From: Charina bottae
Taxonomy: Eukaryota > Chordata > Lepidosauria > Squamata > Charinaidae
NCBI GenBank assembly: GCA_023362775.1
Contig: JALMGJ010000004.1
Coordinates: 83,783,798 to 83,847,797, forward strand
Length of the DNA stretch: 64,000 nt
Reading direction: 5' to 3'
Made by a program: the position numbers and the translations under genes. Shown in pieces: positions 1 through 10,545 of this stretch; positions within the stretch are counted from its first letter, which is position 1; every line of letters begins with the position of its first letter. Below the pieces are notes generated by a model that made no database searches, was not told the DNA's origin, and saw nothing but the letters and a program-made list of their open reading frames with translations.

Positions 1-347
1 GTAGCAGGCCCTCTCTGAATGATCGGGTGGGGCAGGTCGATGATATGGGGATAAGACGGTCCCTCAGTTATTCTGGTCCCATGCCATGTAGGGCTTTAAA
101 GGTGATAACCAACACCTTGAATTGTACCCGGAAGCAAACCGGCACCCAATGCAGCTCGTGGAGTAAAGGTGTTATATGCACTGATCTTGGCGCACCTAGA
201 ACTGCTAGTACGGCCGCACTCTGCACCAGCTGTAGCTTCCGGATAGTCTTCAAGGGTAGCCCCATGTAAAGCGCATTGCAATAGTCCACATGGGAGATGA
301 CGAGAGCATGAGTGACTGTTCGGATGGCATTCCTGGAATCCTTGCTC
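1..347 (-). mobile_element. L2-type LINE fragment, end of ORF2 (degraded)
   Basis: Read on the minus strand, positions 289-68 encode an L2-type reverse transcriptase C-terminus: a DYCNALYMGLP block, then IRKLQLVQSAA, then HITPLLHELHWVPVCFRVQFK and FKALHG. This is the stretch after the RT palm and thumb in L2-clade LINEs. The same DNA recurs at about 48290-48610 in the long L2 copy, which fixes the family. The copy continues past the left edge of the window. Its 5' limit is near 347, where similarity to the long copy stops. The frame lacks the rest of ORF2, so it is a dead fragment. Confidence 0.85.
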
Positions 348-1467
348 TGTCTTACCTAGCCTACTTCAAAGGTAGGCTGGCACTATGGGGAAGTGAAACT
401 TGTGAGAAAAAGGTTATCCACTCCTGTCCTGTATACTGTATACATATACTCTGGAATTGAATACAGCTTTTGAGACATTTGGTTATTATTTTTATTGTTT
501 CTAAAAGAGATAGGAGGCTTATCATCACACTGTCATCATTTGATTGACTTTGAATTTGGAAAGAAGGGAAAGTCTGGAGAATATAATTGCATCACACTAG
601 AAATATATCTTTTTAATAGGGGCTCTCAAGCCCTTTGGCTCCTGAGAATATTTAAATAAGATTACATCTTAATAATATCTTCTTGATATTGAGTTGGCCG
701 TAGTATGTATATCCCTTTGAGGGTCTTTATAGCTGTATCAGTATTTTCAAAATATTTTGTTTTCTAAAGTATAAAAATGTTCTAATAATACTTGCTTCTT
801 CATAGAATTTGGCATCTGAAGGATAAATGATCTCTCGTTAAACCATAAGTCTGGGAAACACAGATCATAAGTGCTGCTGTTGAAGAGTAGAGCTAAAGGA
901 ACAATTTTTGAAGTGTATTTTTTCAAGAATGGGATTGATAAAGTTTCATATGATTGTCAGATTCATTAGGATACTACTAACAGGTGTCATACTATGAGAG
1001 CTTACTAAAGAGCTTACATTGTTTGATTTTTTCCCATTTTTTAATTGTAGTTTACACAGACAATGAATCCTTTTCTATTATAACTGTTTAAGATGTGACT
1101 CAAACAAAAAATTCACAGCCCATTCCCACTGATTAGCTCAGCATACCTTTGTAAGCACTAACCTAGAAAAAATTATGTTGTAGAGCTAATGAGTTACAAA
1201 GCATCATTAGACTGATCCTTACAGTGAAAGTGATTTTGCTTCAGATTAAACACAATAAATCTTCTGATTGATCATTAGAACACACTCTCTCTCTTTCTCT
1301 CTCTCTCTCTGTCACACACACACACATATCATAAGACCCTTTAGCAGTTTCCTTATTGTTACATGGACACAGATTAAAAACAGAGTCAAGATTATAACAA
1401 TATTAACTACACATTTGTTACAACCACTTGTTCAGTGACCATTCAAAATTAAAATGGTGCTGAATGA
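348..1467. other. AT-rich stretch without a recognised gene; short (CT)n(CA)n at 1282-1327
   Basis: No long frame, RNA gene or recognisable transposon is visible. The only structured sequence is a CT-rich run that passes into CA repeats at about 1282-1327, a common type of compound microsatellite. The rest looks like unique or heavily decayed intergenic DNA. Confidence 0.5.
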
Positions 1468-2590
1468 GGGGGACTTGCAACCAGTCCATCAAGTTTTGGC
1501 CATTGCAGCGTCCCCATGGTCACATGATCGTAATATTGGGCACTTGGGTGCCTGGCTCGTAATTACGACATCACAGCGAGCTGCAGTCATGTGATCGCCA
1601 TTTGCAACCTTCCCTGCCAGCTTCCCCATTTGGTTTTGCTTGTGGGAAGCTGGCAGGGAAGGTTGCAAGTGTTGGAGGTCGCAGCAAATCAGCATGCCTC
1701 ATTAGCATGTAGATGAGCGCTCTAGGATGACTCTGTATATGCTTCCAGAGGAAGCTGTTCGTTGCTCCTCCCACTTTCTATTTCTCTCCCTCTCTCTGAC
1801 TCCATCTTCCCTCGAAGCAGGAGCATGCAGCTGTGGCTCCCTATCAAGAGGCCATGCCTAGGCCTCAACCTAGGAAACTTTCCCATTTCTGCACGCAGCC
1901 CCTGGCAGCAAAGAGGGCCAGGGGTCTACATAAAGTTTAGGGAGAAAGAAGAACAGGAATGTAACTGGACCAAATAAACGTAAGAACTCTTCTTACTTAC
2001 TTTTGAACCTACTTTGTCTAAGTGTCTAATTCTTTATGCTTGGGTGGGCTAAGTGTGTTATGATCAATAACCTATGTCTCTCTAGCATGCTCATTAATGC
2101 TATTGTTGATAATATTCTTTTCTCTGCGCTCATTGCCTCGCTGCACTAAGCTCTGCTCCATTCAGTGGTCCTAGCAGTCCACTAATGGCCATCAGCAAGT
2201 TGCTCCTGTAAGTAGTTCCCACTGCTTTTACTCCTGGGGAGCCCCAGTGCAGGGGATCTCATACTCCATAGCACACTCTGCACTTCCCAGCATCCACCTG
2301 CTGCCCTTGCCAGCCCACCCACACACTCAAGCACCCACTTGCAGCTCTCATTGACCTGTCCACTGCTCTTGCCAGCCCACCTGCACTTCCCAGCACCTGC
2401 TCACAGTCCACCATTCCCCCATGCTCCTTACCTGGGACTCCCACCTCTTCATGCCTAATGACTCACACAGTCCTGGGTTTACGACGGCAATGCGGACTGC
2501 TGGGATTGCTGTTGTTAAGCAATGTGGTCACAAGATGTGTTTTACAAATCCCAGTCCCAATTGCTGTCATAACCCAAGGACTTACCTGTA
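1468..2590. repeat. Composite dispersed repeat, possibly a DNA transposon or MITE with an inserted LTR-like segment
   Basis: The left part (1468-1700) and right part (2460-2590) use the vocabulary of a non-coding repeat common in reptiles: phrases like GTCACATGATCG and CAATGTGGTCACAAGATG, and a closing CCAAGGACTTACCTG. The centre (1700-2060) looks LTR-like, with CATAAAG near 1929 and AATAAA at 1971-1976 on the plus strand, but I could not find paired LTR ends or a target duplication. The segment 2100-2450 is C-rich and unassigned. No real coding capacity is seen. The family assignment is inference. Confidence 0.35.
1602..1668. repeat. Perfect inverted repeat (25-bp arms, 17-nt loop)
   Basis: Positions 1602-1626 and 1644-1668 are exact reverse complements, so transcripts of either strand could form a 25-bp hairpin. 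It lies inside the composite repeat starting at 1468 and probably reflects that element's internal structure rather than a microRNA gene. Confidence 0.9.
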
Positions 2591-3020
2591 TTCTTGAAAT
2601 ATGTCTACTCTTAAAATGTAACAGTTAATGTCAATGTCAAAATCAATTTTATTTTGTATCTGGCACAATATTCTCTTGTGCATATAAAAATACATGTTAT
2701 ATATAATTTAACAGGCAGCTTGAAGAACTGTGGTTCAATTCCATAGTATGGACAAGAGAGTGCACCTCATGCTTGACAATCTAAATATGGCAGAACACAT
2801 TGATTTAAACACTGAAATGCAAGAAAAAAATTCAGTATGTCTTCAGAATTCTGATATATTATTACTTTGGATGTTCATGTTAAGCAATAAGAGACTGCAA
2901 TGTTACTTCTTCAAAGATAGCTGATGTATACAATATTATAATTAAGTCTTCTATAAATTTGTGACAAGTGCATATATGAAGAACTGAAGGCCTTGTCTAT
3001 GTAAAAGTTGGTATGTCACA
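2591..3020. other. No recognisable feature
   Basis: AT-rich DNA with only a short open frame at 2730-2924 that matches nothing I recognise and has no supporting gene structure. Confidence 0.5.
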
Positions 3021-3023
3021 AAT

Positions 3024-3145
3024 ATCCTTCTCCTTCTCCTTCTCCTTCTCCTTCTCCTTCTCCTTCTCCTTCTCCTTCTCCTTCTCCTTCTCCTTCTCCT
3101 TCTCCTTCTCCTTCTCCTTCTCCTTCTCTTTCTCCTTCTCCTCCT
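3024..3145. repeat. (CTCCTT)n microsatellite
   Basis: About 20 near-perfect hexamer copies with a single C-to-T interruption near the 3' end. The arginine-rich minus-strand open frame across it (2951-3166) is an artefact of the repeat. Confidence 0.97.
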
Positions 3146-3179
3146 AAAAAATTCTGAATTTAGCAAATGTCTAATTTAG

Positions 3180-5345
3180 GGTTGATTCAAGCTTTACTGC
3201 TGTAATTGATATGTGGTTCTGAGCAAAGCTGCTTTTTGTAAACTAAATGTTGTGAGATCAAATAATATTTTTTTTCCAGCTGTTTTGACAATTCTTTTGT
3301 TAGAACTCCCAATGCTCCAACAATAATGGGGAAAACGTTTGCCGGTTTATTCCATAATCTCTGTATTTCAATTGTTAAATTCAGATATTTTTACAAACTT
3401 TTGCGGTTTCTTTTAAGTTCCTCTGAAATTGATATTGGTATTGCCACTTCTTCAACTACCACAATGTCCATCATGTTGTGTTCTAGATGTCAGAAATCCT
3501 CATAAATTCAGAAATCTTATAAAAATTTACAGTTATTCTGGAGCACTTTTTAAATATTTTTAAAAGCACTTTTTAAATGGTCGTACCAATATTTTGGGGC
3601 ATCAAATCCATGCCTTGTATATAAATTCCAATGTACCATATTTTAAAAAAAACATTTATTGTAAGGCAATCATATCTTAAAATCTACAATTTTTCTACAG
3701 CCACTTACTAGGCAGTGAACAGCATTGTTTTCTCTATGTATGTTCTACATTTGCTGTTGATTCCAGGTTTTTATTGTTGTTTTTATGGCATTCGTTCCTA
3801 CTGCTTGTGCTGCAAATATTAATCCTTATGTTTTCATCTTGATGGATCCTATCAGAAGCACTGTCTAGTACCATTATTACTCACATTATCTTCAATTTAT
3901 TTCAGGTATTGGCAAGTAGATATATATCTTTTCATTTTTTATTTGCTTTTGTAACTATTCAGTATTATATGCCACCTTTAATTCTGACACATTCAAAATG
4001 TTTTCCTTGCAGATACTTATTAAAACACTATAAAAGCTGCTTGCTTTTATGCAATGTTTAAGACCTCTGATTTCATCTTTCACTGTCTTCTTCACTTATA
4101 ATAAACCATGATCACTATTATTCCTTGTTGAATACAAATGGTCCATGCTGCTTTTGGAGTGCAGTGCATGATGTATTGTCATAGGTTTTGGGTCTTGTGA
4201 TCAAAAGCATCTAGTTCACCCTGTGTCCATTAAAAATACCTGCTATGTAGCATATTACAGGGATAACATATTAAGAGTTGTCATTGTATTATCACAATTA
4301 AGCATGATTTTAGATGTTCTCTAAGTTATACATATTCAGAGCTAGTTTTCTTTTTCACTTGAGCATGCAAAATATTGTTTACTTCTAAAACTTTCGAATA
4401 CTTATAACTTTGTTCCATTCTCAAGCTCTGATTTTAGCACTATTCCATAGTTCAATACATACTGAATATTCAGTTTTATTTTTTATTGTCAGTATTACAT
4501 ACTTATCCAATACAAATTCCAGTTTAATGTCATCACTAAACATTAAAACTGTATTTAAATATCATACTATTTCTGTAGATGATTTTGTTTCAAATGATCC
4601 ATGAAAAGCAACTGTGAGACTTTTGTCCCTTGCTTGGATAATTCATATCTCAATGACACTTTGTTCAACATTATCATCAATGAAATTTGAACCACATGAA
4701 AAGCAATGAAAACAAAGAATCTCCTTGAAAAAAAATCTCGTTTTACTTGTGGCTTCTCAAAGTTCTTCCATGTTTGCCATCAGTGGCTTTTTTTAAAAAA
4801 AATGCATTATTCTAAAAATATATATAATTTTTCTTTGTTAATTCTAAATATTTCCAAAAATATGTTTAATCCAAGTATGGAGTAGTGAGTTAAAAATATA
4901 AGGTGTATTTTACAAATTTTAGAGTTTTTAAATATTGTTTTATCAGTCAGAAATTGATATTTTGTATCTATATATTTTCTGAAATTCCTCTTTGTTTTAT
5001 ATACGATGCAATAAATTTGAGATCAGATTTTTGTACAAGTTACTGGCAACGATTCCTGTTAAGAACTTGAATATTCTAGGAAGACAAGTGATGGGACAAA
5101 ATTGTTGTATACTTTATCTGTTGTTTTATCTTTCATGATCAGAAACATTCATCCTCTAGTGAGCTAGTCATCTACTGATCCTTCTTGAAATATTTGATTA
5201 ATATGATTTTCAAGATGAGAATGTAAAATGGATAGATGTTTGAGCTAAAATCCACAAACATGGTGCAAATTTCACATTCTTAGCCTTTTCTTTCACAATT
5301 TTGCTGTTACAACAATATTTTACCTTTATTCAGATTTTGCTTGCT
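3180..5345 (-). mobile_element. Decayed R4/Dong-like LINE (RT and restriction-like endonuclease region)
   Basis: Minus-strand translation, with frameshifts and stops, gives ordered pieces typical of the R4 clade. A piece like CLPRIFKFLTGIVASNLY near 5060-5100 belongs to the RT. One like YVIPVICYIAGI near 4250 and HHALHSKSSMDHLYS near 4140-4170 follow it. A zinc-binding-like piece with SGCRKIV and HWNLYTRHGFD lies near 3600-3720. The C-terminal endonuclease region near 3300-3480 reads DIVVVEEVAIPI then IQRLWNKPANVFPIIVGALG. R4-type elements carry one ORF with a central RT and a C-terminal PD-(D/E)XK endonuclease, which matches this order. The copy is old and inactive. The region 5440-5745 may be its 5' continuation beyond an inserted L2 tail. 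Confidence 0.7.
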
Positions 5346-5354
5346 TTTCTATAT

Positions 5355-5440
5355 TAGATATTTATTTATTTTATTATTTAAATTTGTAGCACCGCCCATC
5401 TCCTCTACACCAGGGAACTCTGGGCAGTAGATATCCATGT
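5355..5440 (-). mobile_element. L2-type LINE 3' tail (severely 5'-truncated)
   Basis: The reverse complement reads CTGCCCAGAGTTCC followed by an A/T-rich ATAAATAAAT tail. This is the same 3' end seen in the L2 copies at 27330-27868 and 47869-51261. It lies in the R4-like LINE and is probably nested in it. Confidence 0.7.
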
Positions 5441-5749
5441 GGCCATTTCATTGTCTTGTAATTGGTTATCCCAGAAGTTTAGTATTTTCCTCCTCAAAAT
5501 TCCAAAATTTGTTCCTTAGATGATTCAGTGGGTTTTGTATTTTCAGTTAAGCTTTGGAAAAAAAATGTTGATTTATTGGAAATTGTCTGTAAGGCTGGAA
5601 TTGCTTGAAACTACTATTGTATCTTTCACTTTTCTTAGAAGACTCTCTTTGTTTCAATTCTTCCATGACTTTTGCAATCATTTTGCTATCACTTTTTCAA
5701 CTTCTTTTTATTTTCTCATTTTTCCTTCATTGTTGTTTTAAACTTTGTA
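5441..5749. other. AT-rich DNA, possibly the 5' part of the R4-like LINE
   Basis: Short open frames (5520-5741, 5605-5880) are T-rich and hydrophobic by composition and match no family. The reverse complement is lysine-rich, as would suit a decayed LINE N-terminus, but no motif decides it. Confidence 0.3.
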
Positions 5750-6083
5750 AAAAGGTAAAGGTTCCCACTTGTACATTTGTGCAGTTGTGTCCAACTCTAG
5801 GAGCTGGTGCTCATCTCCGTTTGTTAGCCGAAGAGCCAGCGTTGTCCGAAGATGCTTCCATGGTCATGTGGCTAGCATGATGCACGTGGAACGCTGTTAC
5901 CATCCCACTGAAGTGGTACCTATTCATCTACTTGCATTTGCATGCTTTCGAATTGCTTGGTTGACAAGAGCTGGGGCTAGTGCAGGAGCTCACTCCATCA
6001 CACGGGGCTAGGGATTCGAACCTCCGAACTTGCGATCTTCTGATCGACAAGCCTGGCGTCTTACCCGCTGAGCCACCATGCCA
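5750..6083 (-). mobile_element. tRNA-derived SINE with BovB-like 3' end, near full length
   Basis: The reverse complement starts with a tRNA-like head: GGCTCAGCGGGTAAGACGCC (box A region) and GGTTCGAATCC (box B, plus-strand 6012-6022). It continues into a conserved body with CACTAGCCCCAGC and GGTACCACTTCAG. Near the 3' end is AGTTGGACACAACTGC, which resembles the AGAGTCGGACACGACT seen just before the BovB tails in this window. SINEs that share a 3' end with a LINE are thought to be mobilised by it, so BovB is the likely partner. A second copy lies at 7949-8200. Confidence 0.85.
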
Positions 6084-6204
6084 GTTTCTGGTAATATACA
6101 GGTACTAGATAATGAGGTACTGAGCCTTAGCCATCCTTTACAGCTTCCCAAATGCTTTCAACCACATGTTTTTATTAACAGTGTATCTAGGTCTGAATTA
6201 CAGA

Positions 6205-6325
6205 GCAATGTTAGGTCCATTTATTATTTATTTATTTATTATTCAGATTTATCACTGCCCATCTCTACAGCAGTAGACTCTGGGTGGTTTACAACATTTG
6301 CCCAAAGGTCTGCAGAGAGCAGCAC
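6205..6325 (-). mobile_element. L2-type LINE 3' tail fragment
   Basis: The reverse complement shows AAACCACCCAGAGTCTA and an AT-rich ATAAATAAAT tail, as in the longer L2 copies in this window. No coding part remains. Confidence 0.65.
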
Positions 6326-6440
6326 CTATGGGGATCCATGACAAAAAGGCGAGGCAAGAATACCTAGGACTGCCATGATCTATCAGGCTCTAGCAGCATT
6401 TTTAAGAACGCAAGTCAGAAATAATGCCAATAATGCCAGG

Positions 6441-6535
6441 ACTGACTGACTGACTGACTGACTTATTTACTTATTTACTTATTTACTTATTTACTTATTT
6501 ACTTATTTACTTATTTACTTATTTACTTATTTATT
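6441..6535. repeat. (ACTG)n then (ACTTATTT)n microsatellite
   Basis: Five to six ACTG units pass directly into about nine ACTTATTT units, suggesting the second repeat grew by mutation and slippage at the edge of the first. Confidence 0.95.
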
Positions 6536-6685
6536 TTCTATCCTGCCTTTATTGTTTTTTATAAATAACTTAAGGTGGCAAACATACATAATACACCTTC
6601 CTCCTCCTATTTTCCCTACAACAACCCTGTGAGGTGAGTTGGGCTGAGAGAGAGTGACTGGCTCAAGGTCCCTTTCAGATTTCCC
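6536..6685 (-). mobile_element. CORE/MIR-like SINE fragment
   Basis: The reverse complement contains CAAGGGACCTTGAGCCAGTCAC-type sequence, CTCTCTCAGCCCAACTCACC, ACAGGGTTGTTGTAGGG and a 3' end with ACCTTAAGTTATTTAT followed by ATAAAGGCAGG. The same arrangement is present on the plus strand at 52812-52960. The conserved central part resembles the core of MIR-type SINEs. The tRNA-like head is missing here. Confidence 0.6.
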
Positions 6686-6914
6686 TACATGCTCTCATTT
6701 ACCGGACTACTGACTTCCAATAGAGAATAATCAGTTATCAAAAAGTCCATTGGTGTAGGATGCTGCAAGAAGAGAATGGGGAGGCAGGGAGAGATAATCA
6801 GATGGGCAATATGCCTTGGATTTTTAAGTAGGCCCTGGTTCACAATTTAGCTAAGTCACACACTAATTAAGACACGAAGGATTCAAGTAATTAATTTATA
6901 CATGTGAATTGTCC
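6686..6914. other. No recognisable feature
   Basis: Ordinary intergenic sequence with no motif I can name. Confidence 0.4.
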
Positions 6915-7064
6915 GCAGCAGTTAGCAGCACCTAGCTGATCTTGGTTGATTTTGAAAAAGCCAAGCAGGGTTAGATTTGATTAGTATTTAGATGGGAGAC
7001 CATCTGGAAATGTCAGGGCTATAGGCTACACTAGAAAGTAACAACAACAACAACAACAACAACC
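6915..7064 (+). mobile_element. 5S-rRNA-derived SINE copy with (AAC)n tail
   Basis: Positions about 6930-7030 follow the eukaryotic 5S rRNA: GATCTTGGTTGATTTTG, AGCCAAGCAGGGTTAGATTTG, TTAGTATTTAGATGGGAGACCA and a closing GGGCTATAGGCTA. The box C-like AAGCAGGGT and the ATGGGAGACC segment are well preserved, while other positions are mutated, so it is not a functional 5S gene. It ends in ACTAGAAAGTAACAACAACAA, an AAC tail like that of BovB. This points to a 5S-headed SINE mobilised by an RTE/BovB LINE. A plain 5S pseudogene with a chance AAC microsatellite is the alternative. Confidence 0.75.
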
Positions 7065-7526
7065 CAGAAGAAAGCAACATTCCTGGCATATTTTTTTGCT
7101 AAAAAACACCCCCACATTCAACGTCATCAATAACAGTTGACCTTGACTTGAGACTTTTTTTATGAAATTGCCCAGAACCATACCGTGAATTCTAATGAGA
7201 AATATGATTAGTACTCTACTGTCTGACATCAAAATTCAGTTTTTTGTTGGGTAATGGTGATGCTTAGTTACAATATTATTTTCCCCCAGGCAAGAATACC
7301 CAGAGGAGCCCTCCAGATGGCTTGGATGGAAACTGCCACTAGGAATTCTGGGAGTTGCATCCCAACACATCTGGAAGGTGGCAAATTGAGGAAGAGCATT
7401 CCAGAAGATTTTTAGAGTCTGGCTTTCTCCCCCTGCAAATACTGATGAACCTGTGAGGTTCTGCTAAGTAATATGGAAAAATCAAAGCATATGTGAAAGT
7501 TTGTTTGCTCTTAGCTTACCTTAAGA
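7065..7526. other. Intergenic DNA with a short MITE-like palindrome at 7308-7382
   Basis: 7308-7382 begins CCTCCAGATGGC and ends with CACATCTGGAAGG, flanking a central GGAATTCTGGGAGTTG. This is the organisation of a short non-autonomous DNA transposon. Similar phrases occur at 7745-7860 and 59706-59790. No target duplication was confirmed. Confidence 0.5.
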
Positions 7527-7645
7527 CAGTGTTTCTCAACCTTGGCAACTTTAAGATGTGTGGACTTCAACTCATCCTTGCTGGCTGGGGAATTCTGGGA
7601 GTTAAAATCCACACATCTTAAAATTGTCAAGGTTGAGAAACACTG
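7527..7645. mobile_element. hAT-type MITE (119 bp) with perfect 8-bp target duplication
   Basis: The element starts CAGTGTTTCTCAACCTTG and ends with its near-exact reverse complement, CAAGGTTGAGAAACACTG. The whole unit is almost a full palindrome around GGAATTCTGGGAG. It is flanked on both sides by CCTTAAGA (7519-7526 and 7646-7653), the 8-bp duplication made by hAT transposases. It has no coding capacity and would have needed a transposase in trans. Confidence 0.93.
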
Positions 7646-7948
7646 CCTTAAGATGTTAACGTGGTAGTCACTAAAAGAAGCCATGAGTTACACATCCCAA
7701 GTGAATGAAAATGAGGCAAATAAGATGAATCAAGCCTTTAATTCCCTGTTGTAGCTTTTCTGAACACTTTCCAGATATGTTGGACTACAGTCCCCATGCT
7801 TTGCCAGTCAGCAGGGGAATGGGTATACAGACTGGAATTACAGTCCAACAATCCTTAAACCACTAAGTTGCAAAGGGTGGCTGCTGCTGCACAGGACCCT
7901 GAAATGAGAAAATTAGGGCAAAGGAATATGTACCATAATGAGAATATA
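7646..7948. other. Intergenic DNA with a possible degenerate MITE at 7745-7860
   Basis: TTCCAGATATGTTGGACTAC near 7750 and a partly inverted CTGGAATTACAGTCCAAC near 7832 suggest a decayed palindromic element. No gene is visible. Confidence 0.35.
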
Positions 7949-8200
7949 AAGGTAAAGGCTCCCCCTACACATTTGTGCAGTCGTGTCCGACTCTAGGGGC
8001 TGGTGCTCTTCTCTGTTTGTTAGCCGAAGAGCCAGCATTGCCTGAAGATGCTTCCACAGTTATGTGGCCAGCATGACGGACGCAGAATGCTGTTACCATC
8101 CCACTGAAGTGGTACCTATTCATCTACTTGCATTTGCATGCTTTCAAATTGCTAGGTTGGCAAGAGCTGGGGCGAGTGTGGGAGCTCACTCCATCACATA
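7949..8200 (-). mobile_element. tRNA-derived SINE with BovB-like 3' end, 5'-truncated
   Basis: Minus-strand copy of the family at 5750-6083. It has the same GGTACCACTTCAG body and AGAGTCGGACACGACTGC near the 3' end. The tRNA-like head with boxes A and B is missing beyond about 8200. Its BovB-like 3' motif is closer to the BovB sequence than that of the first copy. Confidence 0.85.
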
Positions 8201-8354
8201 TCTAATGTGGAATGGGGATGAATGGGATGCATTTAGACAGATGCTTAGATGCTTAGTGAATTTAGCCACCTGTCCAGTTACCCAACTAACAGATGGCAGG
8301 CACTAAGAAGGTCATGGGGTAAAATGAGAGGAAGCTGCCCCTGTGATCCTTATG

Positions 8355-8642
8355 ACCCTTCCTCTGTATTTGTTACTTGTCAGTCAGCCTGTTTCTAAAC
8401 ATGGGCATTATGCTTTCTGAAAAAGCATTAAATATGGGTTCATAAATAGGTCCACTAGCAGGCAACCTGAATAAGGGCACAGGATGAAGCAGGGGAAACC
8501 TCACCTGATGTTTCTACGTGGTGCAACCCCACTTCTGTCAATGTTACCTGTTAGTTGAGCTATTTCTGAACAGGGGTAAAGTTTCTGATAGTATGTTGCA
8601 TCCGGGTTCAAAACTAGCCCAGCTGGCAGATAAAATGTATGG
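8355..8642. repeat. Divergent tandem duplication, two units about 171 bp apart
   Basis: Unit one near 8355 contains TGTTACTTGTCAGTCAGCC, TTTCTAAACATGGG and GGGTTCATAAATAGGTCCA. Unit two near 8526 contains ATGTTACCTGTTAGTTGAGC, TTTCTGAACAGGGG and GGGTTCAAAACTAGCCCA. Words occur in the same order with many substitutions, so the duplication looks old. Confidence 0.55.
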
Positions 8643-10119
8643 AGAATTAGATGAAATTAGGAAGTGAATTAGGAGGGAACCATCAGTCAAATTCTAACCA
8701 CATGGCCAGTAGCACCCAGAAATAGATGCTTGATGCCATGGAGAATGTGCACACTTATATCAGACTTCCAGACTTATTCATTTGTGATTGGGCATACATA
8801 ATAACAAAAGTAATCATCGTTACACCTGCTACTGTCAAAGCTGAAATGGTATCCCCTAGCCCCAAGGGAGAAATAAGTAACTATGGCATGTTGCTGCATA
8901 AGATTGGCCATGGAAGATTGGTCAGGCATTAAAAAGGACACAACCCAAGCCAAAATGGCCAAGGAAGGCAGTCCCCAGTGACCAGAGGTAAGATAATATG
9001 TTCACAGCATCCTGAAGTGGCCAGATGGGCAGACCCTAACCAAAGACAACATCAGCAACCAAACAGTCAATGTAGAGTGCATATACACCAAAAAAAAAAA
9101 TGTTGACAGAAAAGTTGAAACTGTACTCTAAAACTGGAATACCTAAGGAAAACTTCAGGATAGGCTGGAGATGAGATGAAATAACATCATCAGGATATAG
9201 TGGAAAAAATTGGCATGCTTGTAGCATAGTTATGAGCAAGTTAGGAATAATCCATAGATCTACATTTGGAAAAACAATCAAGCTCCCCAATCAAACACTC
9301 TAATGGGCGGGGGGAGAGAGAGAGAGAAAGGGAGAGAGGGAGAGAGGGAGAGAGGGGAGAGAATATTTGAGAAAACCTAACCCTTAACTTCACAGGATTT
9401 TTTGTCAAGATAAGAATAAGCTAGAAACAGTAAATTTTCAGTAAATTAAATAGGAAGAGTTATTCCAAGAAATATGCAGGTCTTAATCTATTTAGGGTGC
9501 ATTCTACAGTTTTCAAGGACCATAGGTTTCCTCCCTTTCTGAAGTCAAAGAGAGGGCTTATATCCCTCTACTATCCTGTCCACCAGCTTCTGCAGGTCAG
9601 GTAATCACCACAGTATAGTAAAACAAACAAACAAAAACCTACAAAGATGCTGCATGTTGAGGATTATGCAAATATTCTAACCAACATTCATGCCAAACCA
9701 AGGACATAATGTAGTTCAGCTCTTAGGCTGTTTGAAATATATTCCCTCTCTCCCATTTGCAAGTAAACAAAAGCCCACTAAACCTCACTATCCACCTGCT
9801 GTCCTGTTACAAGCAGTATACTAAAAAAATATTAGAAAACTCTGAGAACTTAGTAATACTTACATACCTTGGTAATACTACTAAGTTGAACTGGGCTTGG
9901 TAGCTACAGAATGTCAGTATATCTGATTTAATAATATGCTATAACTTCCATACTATCTTCAAAAGCAAATTCACATCTAAATTCAAACAATTTTTAAAAT
10001 CCATCCAAATATTTATTTTTCAATCATAAAAAATGAAGGCTTTGTTTGGACAATAGTGTTTAAAGACAGTTGCTTCAGAAAAGAAAATGAGAACATTCTT
10101 TATGTAAGTTAATTGGTAA
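8643..10119. other. No recognisable gene; GA-rich run at 9309-9362
   Basis: Apart from a purine-rich (GA)n/(GGGAGA)n run at 9309-9362, this reads as unique intergenic DNA. Short frames at 8726-8932 and 9036-9290 match nothing I know. Confidence 0.5.
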
Positions 10120-10235
10120 GGAAAATTCACCATCAAGTCAGTGTTGACTCCTGGTGACTACTTGGCCAAGTTTCTGTAGTTTTATTGGCAAGATTTCAAA
10201 AGTGGTTTGCCATTGAAATGCTACAAAGCCATCAA
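10120..10235 (-). mobile_element. SINE fragment (MIR/CORE-like, minus strand)
   Basis: Contains CAGTGTTGACTCCTGGTGACTA, then TTATTGGCAAGATTT, then AGTGGTTTGCCATTG on the plus strand. This block is common in squamate short interspersed repeats. Both ends are degraded. Confidence 0.4.
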
Positions 10236-10439
10236 TTTCATATTGTCTGTTGAAGAGGGAAGTAGTCTGGAAATGGATTAAAGAAAAAAAAAGACCTATA
10301 TTTTGGTAAACATAAAAAGAAAGGGAGCTACTTTCCTAATAGAGTTTTATGACCTCCAAACTTGACTAATAAATCTTTCAGAAATTAGCTGGTATATTGA
10401 AATTATCCTGTCCCAATATGTTTCATTTTATATAAACAA

Positions 10440-10484
10440 AGAAAGAGAAAGAGAGAGAAAGAAAAAGAGAGAAAGGGGGAAGGA
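10440..10484. repeat. GA-rich simple repeat
   Basis: Purine run of GAAA and GAGA units, directly followed by C/T-rich DNA up to about 10530. Confidence 0.85.
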
Positions 10485-10545
10485 ATATTTTCCATCCTTT
10501 TTCCACTCTCCCCTCTCTCCTTCTCTTTTTCACAAACACCTACCC

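Noticed and set aside
3024..3145. CRISPR-like array
   Set aside because: Uniform hexamer repeat without spacers, in a vertebrate genome. No array of repeats with unique spacers exists anywhere in the window.
2951..3166. Poly-arginine frame
   Set aside because: Translation of the (CTCCTT)n microsatellite.
6012..6075. tRNA gene on the minus strand
   Set aside because: Box A and B are the head of a SINE, with SINE body and LINE-like tail attached and no mature tRNA end.
6915..7030. Functional 5S rRNA gene
   Set aside because: Too many substitutions from the conserved 5S sequence, no terminator T-run at the 3' end, and a retroelement-like AAC tail.
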